This document shows positions 12,258-26,190 of a DNA stretch of 64,000 nucleotides, piece by piece (positions within the stretch are counted from its first letter, which is position 1; the number at the start of each line of letters is the position of its first letter). Below the pieces are notes generated by a model, which ran no database searches, was not told the DNA's origin, and worked only from the letters and a program-made list of their open reading frames with translations. A program made the translations under genes and the position numbers. This stretch comes from Dromaius novaehollandiae (taxonomy: Eukaryota > Chordata > Aves > Casuariiformes > Dromaiidae): NCBI RefSeq assembly GCF_036370855.1, contig NC_088132.1:68610841-68674840 (forward strand), in the 5' to 3' direction.

Positions 12258-15200
12258 ACCACTTGCATTTTTCATGTATTAACTCTACTGTCTGTAATGC
12301 TATAGCTTTCTGAAAATGGCCATGAAATTAGAGTAGGATTTGGATGGAACTTTCAGGTTAATTTTATTTCAAACTGTATTTTAAAGTCATATGATCTTCA
12401 AAGTGAAGTCCTGTGTCCAAGCCAAATATATCTGTTACTATTTATTGTTCGTATTGTCAATGTGTCTTGGAGCACAAATCCTCATTGTGCAAAAGGCTTA
12501 GGGAAAAAAAGGCTTCTCTCATTATCTCTTTTTCTGTCCCCATCCCTCTCTCCATGGAGATGTATTTTTCTATTACTTCTGCATGATTTGTTGATAAAGC
12601 AGATGTCTTATCAGGTGGAGCTAGGATTAATTCTGTGAGGAAAGATGCAGGGATATACCTTACAGCAAACATGACCCAAACCAGCTTGGAGTGTCCTTCC
12701 AGGCAGCTCTAGCAAAGTGAATGGAGCCCAGGGGAAAGGTTTGATCCAACCTACTTCTTTAGAGACCTTCTATATACAAATAACTTTCTATTAAAGGCCT
12801 GAGGTAGCTGTCAGTCTCCTGCCTGCAGCAGCCTCTAGGGTATCAGAAGAGCCTGGAGGACAGAGCTCACCCTCCTTCCCTCAGAGGCACAGCCTGACCC
12901 ACCTGTGCTGACAGCTAGTGACTGCTGCCAGTTGCAGAGCTCAAAAGTCTTGTGATGCTGATCCTTCCCAGAAGAGAGTGGTGGTACACAGTAACTCAGG
13001 CAATGTACTGCCACCTCCATTCATCTGCACAGAACCCTTTAGACATATGGTGACATTTGCATCTTCATCAGTCACTTGATATAATGAAAATACAGGCATT
13101 TGTTTCACTGCAACCCTTGTCTTCCATGAATGTCTTGACATTTATGTACCACGAAGAGACATTATCTTATGTCAGAATTTTATTCTTGTGGCATTATCTA
13201 CCCTAATTAGGCCTGTCCCTACCTGCTTCAGCCATGTACTAAAGTAACAATGAGCTTGTTTTAATTTTGGAGTCTTTTGAAGTTGTAACAAAGGAGGCAA
13301 TAAATGCCAGCTGGAACTAGTTGTGGATCCCCATAGCCTGCCTCAGACAGAGATCCATGCCGTGGGGTGCTGTAAAGCTTTCCTGCATTTGCCTACAAAG
13401 CAAACTTCCTTTCCTCTCCCTTCAGCTAGCAGTGAGGATGAGTCCTGGTGCCCAAGAACAGGCAAGCATCACTGCTGCTAATGCCCTCTATATGTCCTCT
13501 ATATAAGAGAGGATTATGCTAGCATAATGTTTTGCATAGCCAACTTTCTAGAAAGTTAGGAAAGACTAGACTTAAATTGCCCTGAGCAACATTAAAAGCA
13601 ATCTCCCTGCGGGGCATCCAAAGCCTGTCCTGTGCCACCTATGTCCTCTCAAGGTTTTTTTGGCCTAGTATTTTCCAAAGGAGACAATGCTTCAGTTGCA
13701 CCTTCCCTGTGCAATACCCAGCTTCACTTGATTTTAGCTGCACCTGGAAGGGCTTATCACTCCCATGGCTTTGATCCAGATATTTCATAGTGGCAGTGCT
13801 GAAGAGAAGGTGAAGATCATGGAGCTTTTGCAGTATGTATAGAGAATGTGGTTCCCCAGTATTCAACTACATAGAGGCAACTGCCTATATCTCTACAAAA
13901 CCTGATTAATTTCTTGATCATAGTGTCCCCCCCTTCCTGGGCCCTGAATAAGGCAGAGATTCAAAAGAAAAAATGAATCTATAAATAAAAGCTACATTTC
14001 TACTGGTGCAAAAAGGCAGAATCCAGAATAAAGAAGTAATCTTAAATTCTCTCATTTTCTAACTTGATCATTGACTTTACATACTTGGATTTTTTGAAAG
14101 TAATGCAATTTCTTAATTTTCTTGTTTCATGTGTTTTTCTTTTAAAAGAATAGTTTCTGTGGTTCCATATGTGTCCTCAGCTGGGTGACCTGCATAGCTG
14201 AGATTTTTGACTCCATAGCAGAGTCTGTAAGGATAAGTGATAGCAGCAGGAGGCCGTCATCATGCTTATTGACTGTCTTGTGGCTCCTTTTCTTTGGATG
14301 TGCAGTTTGAAAGGGGATTGCACACCTGTCTTTCACAGCAGCAGGATTTTGGGAGGCAGCAGCTCTTGGTCCCTCTCCAGGTGCTGCAGGGCCACATGCT
14401 CTGGTGAGTACAAACCCACCTGCTGCTCCACACATCTCATCTCTACCCTGCTTGATCACTCCTCTCTGCAGCTGTCTGTTCCCTTTTCCTTCCTTCTACC
14501 TGCCTGCTCCTGCTGTCCCTTTGCTGTCCCCCTCAGCCATCATGGAGACGCACATGCTGTCAGGGCACCACCAAGGGCACAAGGAGAGCCCAAGAGTTTC
14601 CCTACTTGGTCTGGTGTATAGGAGAGCAATGCTGGTCTCTGGAAATCAGCAAAAATATTATAGCCAGGGTATGGAGAACACTGTTCGCATGCAAAAGTTG
14701 TTAGAGGAAGGGTTGAAAGTGGGATAACTTTCTTGTCAGCCATAAAGCTGCTTCTGAGTATGTGTGAATTTTGATTTTTCTGGGGCAAATAACAGTGATA
14801 TTTGAGAAGGATTTCCTGCTAAGAGTGGAAGGGCACAGCTCTGACAGGGAAGGGAACAGCTGTGCCAAATTTCAAATCTGTCCTTTGCAGCATGGGGGCT
14901 TTGAAGTTTCTTGGTGAAATTGTGTGCATTTTTCTCTTAATGTGTGCAAAACTGCTCTTTCCCAACTTCTTTTCAGAAACAATTTTTTTTTCAAAATTCA
15001 GAAAAACATTTTAGCTCAAACAGTCAAATTTTGGCAAAATTATGAATAAACTGAAAATGATGTCATAGAATGGGAAGTGTCAAAGTTCACTATAGCTGGC
15101 ACTTCCAGGTCCTCATGTCATGTAATATAATCCCAATAATTAAATATATTTTATCATAATCTGTGAAAGAAGAATGACTTCTCAGAATACACTTTTTCTT

Positions 15201-18200
15201 TCATTCATGTTCTTTTTGATTACATCATACTCATTTGAAACATCATTGCTAGCAGCGAGATTATGGAGCAGGAGTTTCTTTTGTATCAATAGGTTTCTGC
15301 CAGCCTCTTTCCCAGTTTCTGTGTAGCTGCAGCAGCATGTTTTGCCATTTTCTTTCATTATCCTTGATAAGCACCAGGACTGGGATGTTCCCAGTGTTTC
15401 TGGCAATATCTTGACCACAGATGCAAATCAGGCATGTTTGACAGGGGCTTGCACCCCTGACTCTTGCCTGGGAGTGTGTTAAGTCCTGCCGGCTTGGTCA
15501 GCTGTTCTTGGGGTGGGAAACTCCAAGGGGGGCTGCCCCAGGCTGTGCCCCATGGAGGGTGGATGAAGCTTTATTTGACTTGGTTCAAGTATCCCTTTTC
15601 AACTAAATACTTTTTTTAGCAAGTGAAGGTTAGTAAGGAGCAAAAAGAAACCCACAGACAGCAAAAATAATCGAGTCCTTTAGGGTTTCACGTACCAATG
15701 CTGAAAGTCCTGTTCCATGCTGAGACTGCTGGGTTGTTACAGTGATCAAAGTCATCCTATTGCTGCTGAACGAGAACGGCAGGTAGGGCTCTGTGACCTG
15801 TGTTTTGGAGGAGGCCAGGCAAGTCGCCTTCATATCTATCCTCTATTCTTTCTGTCCTCCCTTTCTCCCCTGCCATTTCCTGAAGCTGTGTGTGTTCATT
15901 AAGGTGGGGTAGACTCTTTTCATGCTTTGACAGCTTGGGATCAAGCACAAAAGGCTTGAGAGTGCTGGAGAGAACTCCATCTTCCTTTCCAGTTTGAGAT
16001 CCAGATTTAATTTGTATTGCAGGGATGTGCTGTGCAGTTCAGAGTCGTTCAGGCCACTGTTAGGTTTGTCTTCACGAATTTTGGGTTTGCTGATCTGATC
16101 CCGTAGTATAAACTAAAGCAGCTCAAGAATGGTTTCTGCCAGCTTTATACAGCTCTCAGCAAGTGGGGATTAAAACACACAGAGAAGTCTTGGTGTTGCA
16201 CTTCCTTCTCCTGTCAGGATCCCAGGTAATGCACTGCCACTGTTAGGGGAAGGGTTAGGGCATCCTGGCTTTAGGGTTGCTTGTTGCAGCATTGTGATGG
16301 AAAATGCTGCACCACAGGCTGAGGATCCAAAGTATTGCTCTTATTGCACACTTGGAAAACTGCTTATTTCACTGTTTTGAGTCTAAAAGGTAAATAAAAC
16401 TCTCAGATGCTGTTCAACTACAAGGCATCACATGTGTCTGCTGCCACAAGAATTTCAGCAATCTGGGTGAATTAAAAGCTCTGGACTAGTCCAAGTCTCA
16501 GCTTTCGGGCTGTAGCAAGGGCTGGGTGCTGGGCCAGGTGCATGTGCCGGAGCCCTCTCTGATGGTGGCTGGATGGGGCCATGGGCCAGGGTGTGCGCAG
16601 AGGAGCCTGTGGGAAGCAGGCTGGTGTTCCCCACAGCGTGCACCTCACAACAGCATCAAATGTGAGTCAATACATGTGCATGTTGGTGCGCAAATTGTTG
16701 AGCATGGTAGAGCTAAGGATGTGGCTAAATCTGTCTTCCTGATGGCTTTTACGTGAGGGGCAATCTTGACCAAGGCACTTAGCAGCTTTAGCTGCACTGC
16801 GACACAGCATCCTCCTGTCTCCCCATCCACTGATTCAGGTTTGGGTGTTGCATGTCCTGTACAGCATGTTTAAAGGTTAACCCAAGCACAGTGGTATAGA
16901 GGTGGAAGGATTGGTCCATTTTCTCAGCAGCACTGTAAGCAAGGATATGATGGAGAAAGGCACTCTGAAAAAAGAGTGTCAGATCAATCCTTAGAAATCT
17001 CATCTTGATTGTGAAGAGTAGAAAGTGGCTGGGCTGAGCAGCAGCTTTGAATCTGCCAACTCCAACCTGAAGACTGCAGCACCGGAGGAGACAGCCAGGT
17101 TGCTGCTCCAGCCTCTTGATATTTCCAGGCTGAGCATTTATACTTTTACAGAAGGCACAGGGAGACAGCGCCTTGTCTCTGCTGGCACCCTGCATGCCAT
17201 GGGTCAACTATACTCCTCCAAAGCTGTGTCTTTCAAGTGTGGAAATGTTTGGTTGTGCTCTGTAAAATACAGCAATTTCTACTAACAAGAAGACAGTTGC
17301 TGTTGATTTTTTCCTCTCTTTTGCTTTGTGCAAATTAACCACCAAAACAGCCCAAAGGCCATGCTATGCCTAGTGACCCGTGATCAGACTGGGATCCTTC
17401 ACCCCCTGTTACGTGGATATAATAGCTGCCCAGCACTCTAGTAGTGAGTAGGAAAGTTTGCTGCTTTGGCTGTGTTAGCCCAAAAGCCACATCTATGTAA
17501 GCAAGCCCATTTATGTAAAACAAACTATTCCACTGAATGCTACTTTAGAAGCTACTTTTCTTTTTGGTTCACCTCTCTCTGCTTTAGTATCTAGTGGGAA
17601 TGGATTTCTGTAGACCTTATTCATAAGAGCGATACAATTTTTTTCCATTTGCAGGATATTCCTTCGCCAGTCAGACAGACCAGGTCTCTTTTGGCCTATA
17701 CTCTCACTGCATCAGCATGGAAACTCACTGAGGCTGATCAAGCAAGCAGGAGTTAGGTACCTCTTATTTCTGGAGTGCACTATGTGGCTTTTGATAACAT
17801 TCATGCCACTGCTATTTAAGAACATCATTATGAAAAATAATAAAATTCATATAGGAAGGCATGGGAGTGGACAGTGAATTTTTATATAAATTTACTCAGT
17901 TTTCACCACTAACTGAAATAGCTACAAAAGGCTATAGAGTGGATTAGGCTTGAAACTTAGTGACTTGACTTTGTTTCAGTTTTAAATTTCTGCAGAGTTC
18001 TAGTGGCACATCAGCTCAGATCAGACAATGACTTTCTATGGAGATCTTTAACTCTTGCTAAACTTTTGGTTTTCCAGGTTTTTGACAGCACTTCACCTTT
18101 TCTTCAGGAAACCTATCAATGCCTTTTAAATTGGAGACTGATCCTGTATGCAGGATCCTTTTGCATGCATATGTTTTGTTCTTGTCCATCGAATATGTAG

Positions 18201-19289
18201 CAGATTTGGTCTCAAATACCTATAAGACCACATGCAGACTGTAAATCTCGTGGTTTGCTACTGAACAGCTTTAATATCATGTTAGCATGTTTTTGCTTAT
18301 AGAAGGAAGTGTAATGGCTTGGGAAAAATGAGCTGTAGATGATGAAAAGAAATAATCTCCTATAGCTTTTAGCAGTTTTATCAGACCACAAGGCCAGAGC
18401 ACTTTTCTTCCTTTATGCAAATGGAATATGGACATCTATAGATACAATTCCTGGACACTTAAAGATGCTCTAAGAACTGCTAGAATCAAGTGCACTGAGC
18501 AGTGGATGGGCTGGGGGTTCAGTGGCTGATTAATGCTTCTGGCTGAAGTAGATTTGTATTAATAAACAGTCCCGGAGAAGTGCTGAGGACTGAAGTGCCC
18601 CCATTACTCCTGAAGGGCTCTAATTCAGACAAGACAAGCATCTCGAGGGTGCTCTCAGGGACCCTCTTTGCAGACCCCCCCCTGCATGCAGGGCTTCATG
18701 TCCGTTCAGCTGCTGATTTCTCGGAGAAGGTTGTCAATAAAACTGGAGATTTTTCTTTTTCTGCTGTTCCTTCTCAGATGTTCAGTGTTTGTCATATTGA
18801 GCACAGCCGGTTTCATGACAGGGCTCTTCCACAACATGGACCAAATTTACCAGTTGATTTACCCACCTTTCAACCTCTGACATGTTGAAGTAAAAATACA
18901 GATGTCTTAAAATCATAGCTTGGTTAAAGTTAAGGAAAAATGTTATTTCTTTGCTTAAAGGGTTGAAAAAAGACTTGATTGGAAATAGAGCCAAGAGGGT
19001 CTGACAGTATGTGCCAATGGAAAATAAATTTATTAATAACCTGTCAAATGATTTCTCCTCAGCACAGCCAGTTTTCTGAGTTGCTCACTGGAGCTAATGC
19101 ACACAACACCTGTGCTTGAGACTGACAAAGTTTGAGCAACCTTCTCAGACCTGAATGGGCAAAAAAAGAAAATTTGCAAAAACGTGTTTAAGCCAATGAA
19201 TCAGGAGAATTTCCTCTTTCTTCTCCCCCATCCTAGTTCTCTATGGAAAAAGCACTGTGTTTTCAGCCTGCTTGGTAGCTGCTGCAGGT

Positions 19290-19530
19290 CTGGTGGGGTC
19301 CAGCAGCTCCCTGGGGAGCGGTCTGGTGCTGCGGTGTGGTGTGGGTGAGGGATGCACGCCATGGAGCCGGTCGCCTGGAGCTGCTCATGGATGGCTCTCT
19401 CCCCTAGCAGTGGGGGGGCTGTGCAGCCCCGTTCTAGGCCAGGGGGTGCTGTGTGTGGCACTGGGGCCCGTCCCGGCAGTCCCCAAGCTGTGCCTGCCGT
19501 GCTTGGAGGAGGGTTGAAGGTGCTGCCGAG
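19290..19530. other. GC-rich patch
   Basis: GC-rich DNA with fewer CpGs than the patches near 1 kb and 44.5 kb. Several overlapping frames are open on both strands, which argues for composition rather than coding. Confidence 0.45.
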
Positions 19531-19883
19531 CTGCTCCTCTGCCTCAACCTGTGTGGAGCTGCCAGGCACCAGCACTGCGTGGCACAGGGGTCCTCAGCCT
19601 CCTGTTTCCTTCTAATGGATGCTTCCCTTACGGAGAAGGGAGGCGAAGGTGTGACTAAGGGGGAAAATCCATCCACCAAGCACCTCCTCCCTTTGGCTGT
19701 CACTTATTTCTGGTTCAGAAGCAACAAGAGTTAATGCCCCCCACTTCCCATTGCTGAGGCTCTGGATGCCTGGGTTTGCAAATATTCCCTGTGATATCCA
19801 ACAGGATATGACAGTTTTTTACTAGGGTAAGGGAGCCTACCGAACTACCTGCACTGCTCAGTGTTTACCAAGGCAAGCCCTAA

Positions 19884-19959
19884 TTGTGTGTTCATGTGCA
19901 CACACATACATATGCATACAAGTGAGCACATGGCCATGCATGTGTACACACATGTGCAG
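19884..19959 (+). repeat. Degenerate CA/TG-rich tract (alternating purine-pyrimidine)
   Basis: A 75-base stretch of nearly alternating purine and pyrimidine with CACACA, CATACATATGCATA and ATGTGTACACACATGTG segments. It looks like a decayed CA/TG microsatellite. Confidence 0.75.
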
Positions 19960-20036
19960 AAGAAGCAATGAAACAATGCAAGTAAGTCAGGATACCAAGA
20001 ACTGCCCCTTTTCACAGCACATTTCATTTTCTTTCC

Positions 20037-20090
20037 ATTTTGTTATTTTTATGCTTTTTATGCTTTTTGTTATTTTTATTATTTATGCTT
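20037..20090 (+). repeat. T-rich low-complexity repeat with TTTTTATGC units
   Basis: About 54 bases of T-rich sequence with TTTTTATGC-like units repeated imperfectly. Confidence 0.7.
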
Positions 20091-22129
20091 AAGTTTTCTA
20101 CTCTGCCATCATTGGCTGTTCTGTGCAAGCATGGGGATAACATGTACAGGCCTTCTGGAAGAGAGATACAAGCTAAACATGAGGTGGATTTGGTATTAAA
20201 GAATGTAAAACACATTATTCTTAAACTTAGCAGGAGACTTGCTCATTGTGGAGTGATTGCATTCTGTGGGGAAATACATATTCCGGAAACTAATGACCAT
20301 TTCCAGCAAAAGCTCTAAGGGAGGTACCTTCATGTTCTAATTGTTGCTACTGAAGTCTTCCTGACTTTATAGTCTTTTTATTCTCTCTTATTTGCAGAAC
20401 TGGTAATTGTATTTTAAAATAATTATAACATTTCCTAATCTGAGCTTAGCTCATTTAGTCAAGTTGAACAAAGGTTAGAGGGGATGTGATATCTCTTAAT
20501 AAATATGTTGGGTGGTAAATACTGAGGAGAGGAAAGAGCTTTCTGACTTCAAGGATAATATTAGCACAGGATCAAATGGTTACAAATTGTCCATGAATAA
20601 ATTTAAACTGTAAATTAGAAGACAGTTTTGAGACATCTGAAGAGGCAGTTCTGAAATGTTCATTTAGTTAGGGAGATGAGGGTCTTGGACTTGTTTTAAG
20701 ATGGAGCTTCATGACCTCACATGAGGGATAGAATAGATTTATGGAAGAATCTTTGGAGAAAAGGGATGAGGTTTGTCTTATGAGACCTTGGGTGTATCAA
20801 ATTATATCCAAACGGTTTCTGAAGAGACAGTGAATTACCCCGTTTAGACCATATTTCTATTGTAGTTATTTTGTGTTTCAGCTTTTGCTGGTGGTTTGGG
20901 GTGCCGGGAAGGACTAGTTTCCTTGGCCTTCCTCTGACACACTGGTAACTGACTGAACGAGGGTGACGGCAGGGTGCACGGTTGCTGCTGGGGCCCAGTT
21001 CAATGGTGTCTTGTTTGTGTCTCCTCTTTGCCCACTGTGGTTAAACTCTTCACCAGAGCTCAGTCTAGGGAGAATGTTTGACTGGAGAGACTGAGGATTT
21101 CTCATGGCTGCTTTGGAAGCACAGTCCTGGTCTGATTTGTTGGTCCAGCCAGTATTTTTTTTATTTTATTATTTGCAATAATGCAATGATTTGCAGTTAT
21201 TTGAGAGCCCATGGTGTGAGCGATGTCCCTGATCTCTCCCATTCTCTTCTTGTAGGTGGGTTTTGGCTTATTATTATAGGCTCTGTGTTTGTTACAGAGG
21301 TGATGACAGTAGCCAACGGATGGGGTACATGTTCTGGGGCCCTTCTACAGTCCGTGTGGTGCTTTGCGAGCATGGCAGTCCCTTCTTGTTTTACATTCCT
21401 ATATGTACCAAACATATACAACATGCACAACTGTACATTACCCTGAAAATACCATGAGTATTCTAAAAAGCAAGAGAGATCCTGTTACGTAAGGTTTTTA
21501 GTCCAGGGTGAGTTTTTCCCAAATGTATGTTATCGTGTCTAAAGTTACCTTCCTGTACGTAGCTGTCGTGCACTTTTTTCTTAAGTGTTCATACATGAAA
21601 TCATAAAGTTCTATTATAATGAAGATCTTTGCTTAGAATAGACTTTATATTTTAAAATAATAATTTGTATCGAATTGGGCCTATAGTAACTTAAAAGAGA
21701 AGAATCACAGAGTAGGAGCTGTGTTTGCAAAAGAGCTTATTTAAGTCTGTAATGTTTCTCTGGTCATTAGCAATATGTTCTCCTTTCTTAACACATTTTT
21801 GTGGGTTGTGCTTTTTCCCATAGCAAGTCATAGTACCCATTGGATGCAATACTTGTAGCACAAACTGTTGAAGCCCAAATCTGGGGAATGAAAAACTCCA
21901 AGGTTTGGCTATATTCTTTTATAAAGTAGAGGCAGATCTGTTGGATGGACAAATCTGTCTGGAGTTTTACTCTTGCTTATTTTGAGAGTATGCTGGGCAC
22001 ATGGAAACAATACTGAGTTTTCAGAGAGCAGAAATGTGAGATTATTTAACTGTGTGGCCTGCCATAAAAAAGGAGGTGGTTCTTCTTTGTATCCTTCTGT
22101 ACTGATTGTTTGAATTGCTCATTAGAAAA

Positions 22130-22171
22130 CATCATACTTACCATCATAACCATCATACAAGCCATCATAAA
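22130..22171 (+). repeat. Imperfect CATCATA tandem repeat, four copies
   Basis: CATCATA begins at 22,130 and recurs about every 9-12 bases to 22,170, with variable linkers such as ACC and CAAGC. Confidence 0.75.
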
Positions 22172-24659
22172 CTGAGAGCCAAATCTGGCCCAGGATTGCA
22201 GCTCCTGCAGTCCTTAGGACTATGAAGAAACGTAAATCAGGTAGTATGTCCTTTTTCTTACTATTTGTACTAGCGTTGCAGCTACTTTGCCCATTCTTCT
22301 CAGGAAACTCCACCTCCACACGAGAGAGGTGTGAAGCTTCCCACATGGCTTTGTCAGTATGCAACCCCGCTTAGTTCCCTTATAGTCCTGATGATATTTT
22401 TTTCTTTTTTTATACAGTAAAAGGATGAAAAAAGCGGACTGAGCAAAAAATACAGTGAAAGCTCTGATTCAATATCCAAATACCTGGCCAGTCATCTACG
22501 ATAGCTCTTCAGCTCCTTACTGCTTAACTCTTTCCTCTTCTATTTGAACAAGGTTCAGCATGAGTGTTAAACTCAAGTGGTGCATTTTGATTAATAGGAG
22601 ACAAAAGACTAAATCTGCTCATCTACCAGGGAAACCTCCTTTGGAAATGCCAGCTGGGTCAGAGGAAAAGTGAGAGTGACTGATCCAGCAAGGAAACAAA
22701 CTCGAGTAAGACTATCTTTGGGCAGTTCCATTATTCCAAAACCTAGAGTGTTATAGAAGTGTTTGTATACATGCAGGCATGTATGTGTACTTAAACAGGT
22801 GTGTGAATATGAGTAGCTGCCTTTATTTCAGAATAGTATTTCCTACTGATGTTTTTATCTTTCAGTAGGGAAGAATATTTTGTAAAATAGAGCTTGGAAT
22901 CATTAGTCCCTCTTTATATTATGCTTTTAATTATAAACATTGTATCATGGGTTAGGTAATAAATTAATCATGGATACCTTAACAAAAAAAATCTGGTTGG
23001 TCAATAAATTGTTTATTACCATGGCTAATAATTATTTACACTCAGATGTGCATAGGGCTATCTCTGATACTAGCTAATTGGGCCTGGCACACCTATTACA
23101 CTACCAATTAATCATTTTCGAGCCCTTTACAAATAAGGTCTCCACATAAAATTGTGACCAAGGATTGTTAAAAGCCACTCATTTTTGCAGTCTGCCACCT
23201 TTCTAAATGAGAAGCATGTGGGTCTGTAATGTCAGAGCTCTCTGCGGGGGCACTCAGTCACTTCCATGTGTGTATGAGGGCTCTTGTGTTTTAAAACAGC
23301 AGAACTTGGTTTTTCCAAGTAAGATTTTTTTCATAACAATTCTCTTGTTGCTCATAAAAACTAAATAAATCATTTTTTTAAATAAACAATTCAATATTCC
23401 ATTCACATATGCATTTGCTAATACAGTGGTGATTTATGAGAGTGATCCTACTACCTGTTCTTTGTATGCCACAGCAGAAGTCTGAATTGTTATGAGTATT
23501 CTTGTTACTCTTCCCAGTTGATAGGAATCCTGTACATTCATTCCTTGGAAGAAGGATAATTTCCTTGTCCTTTGAGAATGGTCTTTTACAACATAGGAGC
23601 TAAGATGTGTTTGCCTGTAACCCTTAAAATATAATTCCCTCTTACTACTCATGAAAGAACATGCAGCAAAGTCACACTGTGATGAACAAGATCAGTGTCA
23701 TCACCGTCAAAAGACTGTGCTGTTACTAGCATAAAATGAAGACTTCTCTAGACTATTCAGGCAGATTATACAGCTGAATGTTACGTGTTTACTCTTTAAA
23801 CTCACTGATTGTTTGTGACCATTTAGTCTTTCACACACAAGTCATGCATGAAAGCATATACTCTTCTGCAGCTCATGTTTCTAAGCTGTAGAAACAGTGA
23901 CTGAACAGTAGCCTTCTCACTTGCACTAATACCCAGTCTTTGCTGGTCCTATTGGACATCCTCACTCCTTGTTATCATTCACTTAAAAATCACATGGCAC
24001 CCTGTGCTATGCCAAAGCAGGCTATGAGGATGGCACTGAGAGAGGCTTATCGTCTTTCCGAATTATGTGGCTGCAAAAATATTTCTCATTCGAATGAGGC
24101 CCTGTAATCTACAAAGTTTGAATGTGTTACATCAGAAACAATGGATTTGTACTTCATTTTCATACCATATTAATGAAATTAATCTTACCCCTGATGTTCT
24201 GAATAGATTGTTCCTTTCCTAGATCCCATTGATCTACAAGTATTAGGGAGCAAATTTTAGAAGGCATCACATAAAGCAATTCATACTGCACTTCTTCAGA
24301 GGTTCAAATAAATGGTGTTGACTTCTCCCTTTGGTATTCTGATCAGGCTTATGGATTTCACATAAGCTTTTACAGAACCTCCATCTCAACAATATCTGAA
24401 GTGTTTCCATAGTACTTCAGTCATTCTTTAATATGGTTTCCATAGAGGAGAGGTGTAATTGCAGAAGAGCTTTTTATTTTAGAAATATTTTAGTTTGGAT
24501 TTAAATCTTTTTAGGTTTCTGATCCTATTAATACTACATGGCTACAGCTCAGATGGGAATGATAAAAATGTGTGAAACTGAAGTTGGGTCATATGCAAGG
24601 ATGTGAATGAATCTCTTATTTGGGAATGATGAAAGCACTGTTCAGTGATGCTACGTAGC

Positions 24660-24680
24660 GTCAGCACCATGGAAAATCCT
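24660..24680 (+). promoter_or_regulatory. Degenerate RE1/NRSE-like sequence
   Basis: TCAGCACCATGGA matches the left half and centre of the REST element consensus as I recall it, but the right half (AAATCC) diverges at several positions. REST silences neuronal genes outside the nervous system. Given the mismatches this is only a candidate. Confidence 0.2.
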
Positions 24681-25849
24681 GAAAACTCTGCCAATTTCAC
24701 TGACCTTTCTTTGCTCACAGATGCACAAATAGGAGGCAAACTTTCCATCACAGTCACTTCACATGGTCTTACTCATAAATCTACCAAACTCCATTTTGTA
24801 CAAGTAGTTTTGCCCATTATTCAGGCTGAAAGGCTGCTCCAGAACCTCCCCCCTCTGATGGTTAGAAACTTTTTTCTAGTTCCCAGCCTGAAACCATTAA
24901 TAGCAGTTTGTACCTTTTGCTGTGGTACCAACAGAAGTCTTAGCCTTAGTACTTCCTCTTCTCTGATGTTTAACTTACCCCTACTGTATTTCAAGAGAAA
25001 AATCACATCCCTACTTGCCCTTGGTTTCCTGGGCTGACTGCTCTGTGATGTTTTGTTCTCTCTCAGGGACAGACTACCTGCTCTTAGTCATCTTTCTGTG
25101 TACCTGCTCTAGTCTGAATTCATTCTTATGGATGATTTATGACTTTCATAGCATTTTATTACATTTAAAAATCATATTATATTAGCAATTCTTTTTTTTT
25201 ATATATTTTGCAACAATACTGCTTAACATTAGTCATTGGATCAGGATCTGGAGGTAAACCTGGCTGTGCCAAGTGAGAGCCCTGACTACCCTTTTATGTG
25301 TGATCATGTCCATCCCCTCTCCAGCCTTAGGAATATTTCATTGTTGATGCAAAGTGGCACTTGGGCAGTTTCACTCCAGGAGAGCCCATAGCTTGGTCGT
25401 GGGGCATTTGCACTGACAGAGGAGGTTCAGATCCTCTTGTGCAGGGAAATTAACTGAATTTGGGCCTCTTGGTTCTGGGCGAGCACTTGAACCACTGATG
25501 CCAAATATGAGGTTTGATCTATGAGGACCTTTGCAAATCCAGTTTGCTGTCACTCTGAGACATGGTGGTGCTGCTCCCTTCCTGGAGACTGATGGCCGTG
25601 ACTCCTGGCAGGGTCAGGTGAGATTTCTTCGCAGAAGCCCCCGCTTTGGGGCAACAGGCTCCAGGCAGGCCCTTGGGATTAACAGGGAGATTTACCAGGG
25701 ACAGCTGGGATGCACAGGGACCTGGGGTGTCTGCAAACCAGAGCTGCAGCCCAGGAGGGTGTTTAGAGGGTTTAAGTCTGTGATTTTGGATTGTACAGGG
25801 GCAAGTCAGTAGTTTCCAGGGTCTGCTTTTTGCTGTATCTTGAGCTGCT

Positions 25850-26190
25850 CCTCTAGCACACGGAGGCCAGGAAGGAGAGCTCCTGCGGTCCCCTCCTGCC
25901 CATGCCATCCCTGCTTGAGCCAGGCAGTCCCATGCTCTGCCAGCGCAGTCCCACCAGCAGCTGAGTCCATTCCCCTGCTCCCTTGCCGCAGGGGTTTCGC
26001 TGGTGCCAGGACACAGAGGTGAACGGCCGGGCCAGGCCGTGGGTCAGGCTGCGGTGCACAGCTTTGCTCCTGGGCACCTTCGCCTCTTCTGCGCATATCC
26101 ACAGCACAAAGGAGTTCAGTCTGTTGCTGCCTGCAAAGTGTCTGAAATTTTCCAGTGGAAGGCACGGCGGCTGTGGCAAGGGGCCACACA
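25850..26190. other. GC-rich patch with moderate CpG
   Basis: About 340 bases of elevated GC with CpGs near 25,985-26,095 and 26,160-26,170. No known exon recognised. Open frames occur on both strands at once. Confidence 0.45.

Larger units (their letters stand above)
10001..20000. other. Intergenic, no gene recognised
   Basis: Ordinary non-coding DNA. Apart from the listed tandem repeats and a GC-rich patch at 19.3-19.5 kb, it holds three non-tandem TTAGGG words at 16,243-16,276. Moderately GC-rich stretches near 10.6-10.9 kb and 14.3-14.6 kb have open frames on both strands and no recognisable product. Confidence 0.7.

Noticed and set aside
16243..16276. Interstitial telomere-like TTAGGG words
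   Set aside because: Only three copies, separated by unrelated bases; not a tandem telomeric array.
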